From IMG/VR virus record IMGVR_UViG_3300010148_000154, positions 1 through 21,350 of that record: a stretch of DNA of 21,350 nucleotides; one strand, given 5' to 3'. The notes beneath the pieces were generated by a model. It did not search any database. It had not been told where the DNA came from and saw only the letters and a list, made by a program, of their open reading frames with translations. Both the position numbers and the translations under genes were made by a program. The stretch is from a virus. Below are positions 6,832 to 13,268 of this stretch, in pieces; the first letter of the stretch is position 1, and each line of letters begins with the position of its first letter.

Positions 6832-7440
6832 ATGAACAACTTAGATAAAATCGAAGAACCGTTACAATTAGACAACGCTATGTCTGATTACTATGTTTAT
6901 AACCGAGCCGTACCAAAAGAAACTTGCGATCAAATCATCAAATTTGCAGAAGGTCAATGGGAAGACGCAAGTGTTGGTGGTGAAAATGTTACACAAAAAA
7001 ACGTAAGAAAAGAGATAAGAGACTCACAAGTTGCTTGGAGTAGTTGTCCAAATCTTTTTGAGATGGTTTGGGGTTATCTTAATGATGCAAACGATAAAGC
7101 CATGTGGAGGTTTCAGATTGATTCAGCGCAACCTATGCAGATTACCAAATATCAAGTCGGTGGTTTCTACGAGTTTCATAAAGATGGTAATGGTTTTACA
7201 AGAGACGTAAGTGATAAAAACATAGTTACTTACAATAAAACAAGAAAACTATCTATGACAGTTGTTTTAAATGACGACTATGAAGGTGGAGAGTTTGAGT
7301 TTTTAGGTAATGGAAAGATTAAAGAAAAGATGGGAACAGTTATTGTTTTCCCTTCATATATGCAACACAGAGTCTTGCCAGTAACAAAAGGTGTAAGATA
7401 TTCACTTGTTGTTTGGTTTTGTGGTGAACCATTTATTTAA
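6832..7440 (+). CDS. 2OG-Fe(II) oxygenase, PKHD/prolyl-4-hydroxylase type
   Basis: This 202-residue protein shows a full 2-oxoglutarate/Fe(II) dioxygenase signature. GFYEFHKDGN gives the iron ligands H116 and D118. The FPSYMQHRVLPVTKGVRYSL segment gives the distal ligand H179 and the 2-oxoglutarate-binding R189, ten residues later. Between them lies LSMTVVLNDDYEGGEFEF, the typical double-stranded beta-helix core strand pair. The N-terminal part (YNRAVPKETCDQIIKFAEGQ) also fits the family. Such enzymes hydroxylate protein or small-molecule substrates using 2-oxoglutarate and oxygen in the cytosol. It is the first of four consecutive oxygenase-like genes placed inside the tail module. Substrate unknown; catalytic competence looks likely because all four key residues are present. 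Confidence 0.88.
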   Translation: MNNLDKIEEPLQLDNAMSDYYVYNRAVPKETCDQIIKFAEGQWEDASVGGENVTQKNVRKEIRDSQVAWSSCPNLFEMVWGYLNDANDKAMWRFQIDSAQPMQITKYQVGGFYEFHKDGNGFTRDVSDKNIVTYNKTRKLSMTVVLNDDYEGGEFEFLGNGKIKEKMGTVIVFPSYMQHRVLPVTKGVRYSLVVWFCGEPFI

Positions 7441-7863
7441 TATGTCTTATCAAATACATAATTTAAAATACATCCAAGATGATTTTTTTGGTTTTGTAAC
7501 CGATTGTGAAAATGCAAAAGAAAGATTTGATGGTTTCTTTCCAGACACATCAACGACATGGGGTTATCAAGCCTATAATATATTTAGTCTAACATCTGGT
7601 TCATTAAGATTTTATAGATTATTTAATGATATAAAAAAGATAGCACGAGAATATTTAAAAACTGACAAGCCTTTATGGTTACAGAGTTGGTTGAATTTTC
7701 ATAACATGGATGAAGTATTAGACTGGCATGTTCATATTGAGTGTTCTGCACATGGCTATGTTTCTATAAACCCAATGAAAACAAAAACAGTTTTTGAAAC
7801 ATTTGAAGTAGAAAATGAAATAGGAAAACTTTATATAGGCGAACCATTTATGCAACACAGAGT
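7359..7863 (+). repeat. 15-base direct repeat shared by first two oxygenase genes
   Basis: TATGCAACACAGAGT occurs at 7359-7373 and again at 7849-7863. In both genes it encodes the MQHRV segment that holds the distal iron-ligand histidine, and it is in the same reading frame relative to that motif. A further shared block, GAACCATTTA, is found at 7426-7435 (end of the first gene) and 7841-7850 (second gene). Convergence on a motif, common ancestry or local gene conversion could explain this. Confidence 0.75.
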
Positions 7864-7993
7864 AGAGATTTCAGAACCTTTTCTTAACAGACCACGGATC
7901 ACGGTTGCTTTTGATGTTTTGACAGAAGACAACTTAGATAAATTAAGAGAAGAAGCTGGAAATAAAATCAACCTTTCACACATACCCATATAA
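7442..7993 (+). CDS. 2OG-Fe(II) oxygenase-like protein with HxH site (183 aa)
   Basis: I chose the ATG at 7442, one base after the previous stop, because the ATG at 7406 would overlap the upstream oxygenase in another frame and add an unrelated tail. The 183-residue protein has the oxygenase-type pattern LDWHVHIE (H96, H98, E100), then GYVSINPMKTKTVFE, then GEPFMQHRV with H139, and RPRITVAFDV with R150 and R152 as candidate 2-oxoglutarate ligands. This layout matches a phage and marine bacterial group of putative 2OG oxygenases. Where most members have H-x-D, this one reads H-x-H with Glu two residues later, so the metal site may be altered. It shares an identical 15-base block with the preceding gene around the distal His. 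Confidence 0.7.
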   Translation: MSYQIHNLKYIQDDFFGFVTDCENAKERFDGFFPDTSTTWGYQAYNIFSLTSGSLRFYRLFNDIKKIAREYLKTDKPLWLQSWLNFHNMDEVLDWHVHIECSAHGYVSINPMKTKTVFETFEVENEIGKLYIGEPFMQHRVEISEPFLNRPRITVAFDVLTEDNLDKLREEAGNKINLSHIPI

Positions 7994-8004
7994 AGAGAAG
8001 TAGA

Positions 8005-8514
8005 ATGAAACACAGAATAATTGAAAATTTTTTACCAGAGGAAACCTTTAAAAAAATAGCAGACCATATATACACACCTAGTTTTGGTTGGGGTTACAAT
8101 GAATGTGTTGCCTTTGAAGAACCTAGTAAAGACGACAACTTTTATTTTACCCACGAACTTTATAACTGGGGTGCTCCCAAATGTACTTTTTTTGATGAGG
8201 TTTTTTTCCCAATAGAGGGTGCTCTACGTCAAAAAGCAGATATAGATATAAAAGCAATCGTTAGAATTAAATGTAATTTATACACAAGAACAGAAAAAAT
8301 AGTGCAACATGATATGCACAAAGATTACGATTATAGCCACACTGCTTGTATTTTAGGAATAAATGACTGTGATGGATTTACAATTTTTGAAAATGGGGAT
8401 AAAATTGAAAGCAAAGCAAATAGAATGTTGATCTTTGATGGGTTAGATAAACACTGTTCGACAACTTGCACAGATAAAAAAGCAAGAATAAATATAAATT
8501 TTAATTTTTTATAG
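8005..8514 (+). CDS. 2OG-Fe(II) oxygenase-like protein (169 aa)
   Basis: The 169-residue protein starts after an AGAGAAG ribosome-binding stretch. It opens IIENFLPEETFKKIADHI, a common oxygenase N-terminus. The core has VQHDMHKDYDYSHTACILGI (H105 and D107 as iron ligands, with H102/D103 as an alternative pair), DGFTIFENGDKIESKANRML, then FDGLDKHCS with H150 and KKARININF with R161 eleven residues later. The G-x-T-x-F followed by N-R-x-x-x-F and a late H are typical of the small 2OG oxygenases common in marine T4-like and other phages. It is third in the four-gene cassette. The gene and its 3' end are visibly more AT-rich than the neighbouring structural genes. Confidence 0.78.
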   Translation: MKHRIIENFLPEETFKKIADHIYTPSFGWGYNECVAFEEPSKDDNFYFTHELYNWGAPKCTFFDEVFFPIEGALRQKADIDIKAIVRIKCNLYTRTEKIVQHDMHKDYDYSHTACILGINDCDGFTIFENGDKIESKANRMLIFDGLDKHCSTTCTDKKARININFNFL

Positions 8515-8522
8515 GGAAAAAA

Positions 8523-9230
8523 ATGGACGGATCAAACACAGTTACTAACACCGTACAACTGTTTAAAGAAAATAATTATGTAGTTATTAGAAACATCATA
8601 CCAGATGCTTTGACACAACATCTTTATAATTATACAATTTTAAAAAGAAGAGCTATACAGACAATGATACTAAGAGGTAGACTAGCACCAGATAATTGGT
8701 TGGGTGGTTTTACTTCCGATCAAGTACCTGATGCTTTTGGTTGTTACGCAGATTTTGCAATGGAAACTTTAATGCAAGATTTACAAGGTAAAATAGAAGA
8801 AATAACTGGATTGAAATTATGTCCAACGTATACATTCTCAAGAATTTATACAGAGGGAGATATTTTAGAAAGACATAAAGACAGACCAAGTTGTGAAATA
8901 TCTTCAACACTTTGTCTTGGTTATGATTATAGCACAGCACCAGAAGGTTACGAGTGGGGTATGTTTGTAGAAAAGTCTGGAGAGTTAGGTAAAGAAGGCA
9001 AAGAAGTACACTTAAACCCAGGTGACGCAATCGTCTATCGTGGTTGTGAGATTGAACACTGGCGAGAAGAATTTTTAGGTGCTCACCAATCTCAAGTGTT
9101 TTTACATTATAATGATATTAATGGACCTAGCGGTAAGACATATATGTATGATACAAAGCCACATCTAGGTTTACCTGCCGAGTTTCAAAAACAAGGAGTG
9201 CTTGGAGTTAAAATGCCTGCACCAAAATAA
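8523..9230 (+). CDS. 2OG-Fe(II) oxygenase-like protein (235 aa)
   Basis: Starts after TAGGGAAAAAA. The N-terminus, with VQLFKENNYVVIRNIIPDAL, is typical of phytanoyl-CoA-dioxygenase-like and related oxygenases. The catalytic pattern is ILERHKDRPSCEISSTLCLG (H118, D120), then HLNPGDAIVYRGCEIEHWRE with H179, then HQSQVFLHYND. Where most 2OG oxygenases have Arg or Lys about ten residues past the distal His, this protein has H188, Q189 and S190; R181 is only two residues on. I remember similar phage proteins with a conserved Q-V-F-L-H-Y segment, so this may be a family trait. It is fourth in the cassette, immediately before the gp10-like tail gene. Iron binding is plausible; co-substrate binding is less certain. 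Confidence 0.78.
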   Translation: MDGSNTVTNTVQLFKENNYVVIRNIIPDALTQHLYNYTILKRRAIQTMILRGRLAPDNWLGGFTSDQVPDAFGCYADFAMETLMQDLQGKIEEITGLKLCPTYTFSRIYTEGDILERHKDRPSCEISSTLCLGYDYSTAPEGYEWGMFVEKSGELGKEGKEVHLNPGDAIVYRGCEIEHWREEFLGAHQSQVFLHYNDINGPSGKTYMYDTKPHLGLPAEFQKQGVLGVKMPAPK

Positions 9231-9241
9231 ACGAGAGTGAT

Positions 9242-11107
9242 ATGCCCTTAACCAGTTTAAAATTTAGACCAGGAATTAATAGAGAAATAACTTCTTATTC
9301 TAATGAGGGTGGTTTCTTTGATTGTGAAAAAGTTAGATTTTATGCTGGGTTTCCAGAAAAAATAGGTGGTTGGGCAAAACATTCAGATAACACCTATCAA
9401 GGCACGGCTAGAGCATTACATAACTGGGTTGCTCTAGACAACTCTAACTTTATGGGCGTTGGTACACATTTGAAATACTATATAGAAGAGGGTGGTCAGT
9501 TTAATGATGTAACACCTGCTCGTAAGACTTCTACTAACAGTATTACTTTTGCCGCTACTAATGGCTCATCAACTATAACTGTAACGGATTCGAATCATGG
9601 AGCAATACAAAATGATTTTGTAGTTATATCTGGTGCAGTTACTTTAGGTGGTCTTGTCACAGCCAATATTCTTAATGCAGAGCATCAAATAACAAGAGTT
9701 GTTAATGGTAATACTTATGAAATTACTGTAAGCGTCACAGCAAATAGTTCAGATTCTGGTAATGGTGGCTCTGGTGTTGATGGAGTATATCAAATAAATG
9801 TGGGTCTTGATACTTCTGTTGGTGGTAACGGATGGGGTGCTGGTGGATATGGTGGTATCAATGCAGATTTAACTACATTCGGATGGGGTGAAGCAGCGGC
9901 AAGTGGAACAACTGCACAAATTCGTTTGTGGTCACATGATAATTTTGGTGAAGACTTACTTTTGAATCCTAAAGATGATGCCGTTTATTACTGGGATAAA
10001 ACTAATGGTGTTAATAATAGAGCAGTTTTATTATCAAGTTTAACTGGTGCGTCAGATGTTCCTACGATTGCAAAACAAATTTTAGTATCAGATATTGATA
10101 GACATGTAATTGCATTTGGAACTAATACCATAGGCACAACGACACAAGATCCTCTTCTTATTCGTTTTGGTTCTCAAGAGTCTCTAACAGATTTTACTCC
10201 AACTGCAACAAATACAGCAGGCGATTTAAGATTAAGTAGTGGCTCCACATTCGTTCAAGCAGTTGAAACAAAACAACAAATACTGGTGTTCACAGACAGA
10301 AGTTTGTTTAGTATGAGATTCATCGGACCACCTTTTACTTTTGGTCTGCAAGAACTTTCTAAAAATATTACAATCATGAGTCCAAAAGCCGCCGTTGCTG
10401 TAGATGATGCAGTGTTCTGGATGGGTAAAGATACTTTTTATCTGTATGGTGGACAGACACAACAGATACCTTGCACAGTTAGAGAAAAAGTATTTTTAGA
10501 TTTTAATCTTAGTCAGGTCGATAAAGTGTTTGCCGCAGTTAATTCTCAATGGGGAGAGATATGGTGGTTTTATCCGTCTGCTAGTTCAACAGAAAATGAT
10601 AAGTATGTTATTTACAATTACCTAGAGAAAACATGGTATTATGGAACTTTAACTAGAACTGCTTGGCATGACAGAGGTATCAGACGATTTCCAATAGCAG
10701 CAGGCTCATCTTATTTATTTGACCACGAAACTGGAAACGATGATGATGGATCAGCAATGACTGCTTCTATTGAATCAAGTCAAATTGATATAGGTGATGG
10801 GTATCAATTTAGTTTTATAAAGCAATTAATTCCAGATATTACTTTTGAGGGATCTACATCAGACACTGGTAATCCAACGGCTACTTTCACATTACAAGCA
10901 AGGAAAGGACCTGGTAGCACTTATGCTAATAGTTCAAGTGGATCAAGCGAAAGAACATCCACTACTTCAGTAGAACAGTTTACAGATTTAATTAACGTAA
11001 GACTTAGAGGTCGTTCTTTTAACATGAAGCTCGAATCAACGGCACAAGGCGTTGCTTGGAAGTTAGGGACACCAAGAGTAGACATTAGACCAGATGGGAG
11101 AAGATAA
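9242..11107 (+). CDS. P22 gp10-like tail/packaged DNA stabilisation protein
   Basis: The 621-residue protein opens LTSLKFRPGINREITSYSNE, followed by GGFFDCEKVRF and GFPEKIGGW. This is the signature of a large marine-phage family related to P22 gp10, the tail hub protein that closes the portal channel after packaging. The C-terminal two thirds fit the family as well: VLVFTDRSLFSMRFIGPP, FWMGKDTFYLYGGQTQ, EIWWFYPSASS, YVIYNYLEKTWYYG and a closing GTPRVDIRPDGRR, consistent with a beta-propeller-like fold. It is longer than P22 gp10 (472 residues). Residues 101-216 look like an inserted beta region with a Gly-Trp cluster (GGNGWGAGGYGG and FGWGEA). It likely works with the gp4-like protein at 375-1043, although the fibre and oxygenase genes separate them. 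Confidence 0.82.
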   Translation: MPLTSLKFRPGINREITSYSNEGGFFDCEKVRFYAGFPEKIGGWAKHSDNTYQGTARALHNWVALDNSNFMGVGTHLKYYIEEGGQFNDVTPARKTSTNSITFAATNGSSTITVTDSNHGAIQNDFVVISGAVTLGGLVTANILNAEHQITRVVNGNTYEITVSVTANSSDSGNGGSGVDGVYQINVGLDTSVGGNGWGAGGYGGINADLTTFGWGEAAASGTTAQIRLWSHDNFGEDLLLNPKDDAVYYWDKTNGVNNRAVLLSSLTGASDVPTIAKQILVSDIDRHVIAFGTNTIGTTTQDPLLIRFGSQESLTDFTPTATNTAGDLRLSSGSTFVQAVETKQQILVFTDRSLFSMRFIGPPFTFGLQELSKNITIMSPKAAVAVDDAVFWMGKDTFYLYGGQTQQIPCTVREKVFLDFNLSQVDKVFAAVNSQWGEIWWFYPSASSTENDKYVIYNYLEKTWYYGTLTRTAWHDRGIRRFPIAAGSSYLFDHETGNDDDGSAMTASIESSQIDIGDGYQFSFIKQLIPDITFEGSTSDTGNPTATFTLQARKGPGSTYANSSSGSSERTSTTSVEQFTDLINVRLRGRSFNMKLESTAQGVAWKLGTPRVDIRPDGRR

Positions 11108-11406
11108 TGTCTTCAAGAAATCTTGCTTCACCAAGACTACCTTTACCGATTGGAGAGGTCGATCAAGCATATATTATTGATTTAGTAAGAGCTCTAGATT
11201 TTTTCATACAACAAAATGACAATCCAGGTGAGGGACGAAACACTAAAATAGTATTATCGGATATACCAACAAGTGATATAGGTTTAGAACCTGGAACCTT
11301 GTATAGATTTGGAAATGATGTTAAAGTAAGTTTATTAAACATAGCAGGTGTTGACGGATCTTCTGGAACTGCTACATTAGGTAATGTTACTGTATCGGTG
11401 TCGTGA
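11107..11406 (+). CDS. Conserved small phage protein after gp10-like gene (99 aa)
   Basis: It starts in a TAATG overlap with the gp10-like gene, and its stop is immediately followed by the next ATG. The N-terminal part (LPLPIGEVDQAYIIDLVRAL then DFFIQQNDNPGEG) is typical of small proteins found after gp10-like genes in marine phages. The middle has LSDIPTSDIGLEPGTLYRFG, a strand-turn motif also seen in tail-associated proteins, and the end is beta-rich (SGTATLGNVTVSVS). The tail resembles the end of the 105-residue protein at 1043-1360. Function unknown; a tail-tip or fibre-attachment role is a guess from position. Confidence 0.72.
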   Translation: MSSRNLASPRLPLPIGEVDQAYIIDLVRALDFFIQQNDNPGEGRNTKIVLSDIPTSDIGLEPGTLYRFGNDVKVSLLNIAGVDGSSGTATLGNVTVSVS

Positions 11407-12183
11407 ATGGGTATATTTAAAAGTTTTAAAAGAATCTTAAAAAAAGCCGCACCAGTCATAGGTGGTACTCTCGGTTTCGCTCTTGGTGGTCCGTTAGGTT
11501 CTGCCGCTATAGGTTCTGCTTTAGGTGCAGGTATAGGCTCACTGGCTGCAGGTGGCGATACGGATGATGCGTTGAAGGCGGCACTTTTTGGTGGTATTGG
11601 TGGATACGCTGCAAGTGGTGGTAATTTTTTCACTCCAAAAGCTGCAGCACTTCCCGCACAATACGGATCTGGCACTATGGCGACTGGTGAAGCTCTAACA
11701 CCTGGGTTTGAAGCATCCGTAAAAACAGTAGATACTCCAAGTTTTTTTCAAAAAGCAGTTGATTTTGCAAAAGAGAACCCGGGAACTGCGTTAGGTATAG
11801 GTGGTGCTGGTATAGGAGCACTTGCGTTAGGCGAGGAACCAAAACAAGAACAGTTTGCACAAAGACCAGATCCAGTTGGTAAATCTAGATTAGGTCTTGG
11901 CTTTATAGGCGACAAGAGTTATGATTTAGATGATGATGAAGACAGAAAAAAATATTTTGATGATTTGAGGAAACAAGAAGAAAGACAAGTAGGGATAATG
12001 GCTGCCGCTGGTGGTGAAGTAACTGGACCTGGAACAGGAACAAGTGATTCTGTACCAGCAAGATTGTCAGATGGCGAGTTTGTGTTAACTGCAAAAGCAG
12101 TCAGAGGTGCAGGTGGTGGAGATAGAGACATTGGAGCTGCAAGAATGTATGAGATGATGTCTGAATTAGAAAGGGTTGCATAA
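11407..12183 (+). CDS. Glycine-zipper internal virion-like protein (258 aa)
   Basis: After a short basic N-terminus (GIFKSFKRILKKAA), residues 17-72 are Gly/Ala-rich with many small-x-x-x-small spacings (LGFALGGPLGSAAIGSALGA), and a second such segment lies at about 127-140 (GIGGAGIGALALG). Such glycine zippers favour membrane insertion or tight helix packing. The C-terminus has GPGTGTSDSVPARLSDGEFV followed by LTAKAVRGAGGGD, a motif found near the ends of many phage tape-measure and internal virion proteins. The final helix ends MYEMMSELERVA. It opens the run of large proteins to 19762 and is plausibly a DNA-ejection component that contacts the host membrane. It is coupled to the next gene by TAATG. 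Confidence 0.68.
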   Translation: MGIFKSFKRILKKAAPVIGGTLGFALGGPLGSAAIGSALGAGIGSLAAGGDTDDALKAALFGGIGGYAASGGNFFTPKAAALPAQYGSGTMATGEALTPGFEASVKTVDTPSFFQKAVDFAKENPGTALGIGGAGIGALALGEEPKQEQFAQRPDPVGKSRLGLGFIGDKSYDLDDDEDRKKYFDDLRKQEERQVGIMAAAGGEVTGPGTGTSDSVPARLSDGEFVLTAKAVRGAGGGDRDIGAARMYEMMSELERVA

Positions 12184-13268
12184 TGGCTACAACAACTTCA
12201 GAACAAACCGTTAGGTTAGCACCATTCCAAGAAGAATTTTTAGCAGATATATTTAAAAGTGCAGAGGCTGTAACAGAACCTGGCTCATCTATGCCGTTTG
12301 CTAGACAGCAATTACAAGGTCTTTCACAGAGTCAGTTAGATGCAATAGACAGAGCTAGAGCAGGTGTGGGTGGCTTTGAGCCTTTTATACAAAGAGGCAG
12401 TGAAGCGATTGGTCAAGGCATAGGAGCAGTTGGTACTGGACTAGGAGTCGTTGGCACTGGACTAGGAACCGTGACCCAAGGACTAGGGACTATAGATCAA
12501 GCAGTAGATCAAGCTGGCAGAGCCACCTTTGATTTTGATCCAACTTCTTACCAAGACTTTATGAATCCGTTTACAGAAGATGTGATTGCAGCAACACAAG
12601 CTGATATAGCAAGACAAGGACAGATGCAACAGAATCAATTAGCTGGACAAGCCGTAGGAAGTGGTGCGTTTGGGGGATCTAGACAAGGTATAGCTCAAGC
12701 AGAGATTGCAAGAAATGTCATGGATCAACAAGCTAGAACTGGTGCACAGTTAAGAACACAAGGATTTCAACAAGCACAACAATTAGCTCAACAAGCGGCA
12801 ACAACAAGAGCTCAACAAGCCTTACGACAAGCACAATTAACTGGACAACTCGGTGCATCAACTGGGCAACTTGGTGCGACAACTGGACAGCTTGGTGCGA
12901 CAACTGGACGACTCGGTCAGACAATCGGGCAACTTGGAACATCAACTGCTGCTCTTGGACAATTAGGGCAGCAGTTAGGTGTCCAAGATGTAAACACGCT
13001 ACTTGGAATTGGTGGTTTGCAACAACAACAAGGACAAAAAGAATTAGACATAGCAAGAGCAAACGAACTAGCACAAGAAGCTCTACCATTCCAGAGAGTA
13101 GGTTTCTTATCTGACATATTCAGAGGTGTTCCAGCACTGCAACAAACTACATCTAGAGTTTCAACTCCACCACCAAGTAGATCTTCACAACTTCTTGGAT
13201 TAGGGATCGCGGGTCTCGGAGCAGTAGGACAAGCTGGTGGTTTTAATAACTTTTTTGGAAGAGCCTAA
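12183..13268 (+). CDS. Heptad-repeat virion protein, probably internal/ejection (361 aa)
   Basis: Begins in a TAATG overlap. The N-terminus (VRLAPFQEEFLADIFKSAEA) and the central GSGAFGGSRQGIAQAEIARN (around residues 160-179) are landmarks of a common marine-phage virion protein. Two stretches repeat every seven residues: residues 81-108 (GAVGTGL, GVVGTGL, GTVTQGL, GTIDQAV) and 220-260 (TGQLGAS, TGQLGAT and variants). Around the second tract is a Gln/Ala-rich helical region (FQQAQQLAQQAATTRAQQAL), probably an extended helix or coiled coil. The C-terminus carries a Gly-rich LLGLGIAGLGAVGQAGGFNN. It is likely a structural or ejection protein of the same group as its neighbours. No enzyme motif seen. 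Confidence 0.7.
   Translation: MATTTSEQTVRLAPFQEEFLADIFKSAEAVTEPGSSMPFARQQLQGLSQSQLDAIDRARAGVGGFEPFIQRGSEAIGQGIGAVGTGLGVVGTGLGTVTQGLGTIDQAVDQAGRATFDFDPTSYQDFMNPFTEDVIAATQADIARQGQMQQNQLAGQAVGSGAFGGSRQGIAQAEIARNVMDQQARTGAQLRTQGFQQAQQLAQQAATTRAQQALRQAQLTGQLGASTGQLGATTGQLGATTGRLGQTIGQLGTSTAALGQLGQQLGVQDVNTLLGIGGLQQQQGQKELDIARANELAQEALPFQRVGFLSDIFRGVPALQQTTSRVSTPPPSRSSQLLGLGIAGLGAVGQAGGFNNFFGRA
12423..12506 (+). repeat. First seven-residue (21-base) repeat tract
   Basis: Codons for residues 81-108 of the protein at 12183 form four 21-base units giving GAVGTGL, GVVGTGL, GTVTQGL and GTIDQAV. The DNA words GGACTAGGA and GGACTAGGG recur at the unit junctions. The last unit is degenerate. Confidence 0.75.
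12840..12944 (+). repeat. Second seven-residue (21-base) repeat tract
   Basis: Five consecutive in-frame 21-base units (12840, 12861, 12882, 12903, 12924) encode TGQLGAS, TGQLGAT, TGQLGAT, TGRLGQT and IGQLGTS. Units two and three differ by a few bases only, so this array is younger than the one at 12423-12506 and could vary in copy number. A degenerate unit follows. Confidence 0.88.

Noticed and set aside
7406-7441. ATG at 7406 as the start of the second oxygenase gene.
   Set aside because: It would lie inside the first oxygenase gene and add 12 residues that are an out-of-frame reading of its conserved C-terminus; the ATG at 7442 sits one base after the stop.
11163-11675. A 170-codon open frame on the - strand across two small genes.
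   Set aside because: Pro/Ala-rich antisense of Gly/Ala-rich coding sequence, without family features or a convincing start site.
12840-12944. Regular 21-base repeats as a CRISPR array or iteron origin.
   Set aside because: The units are contiguous without spacers, in frame within a gene, and the periodicity is that of the encoded heptads.
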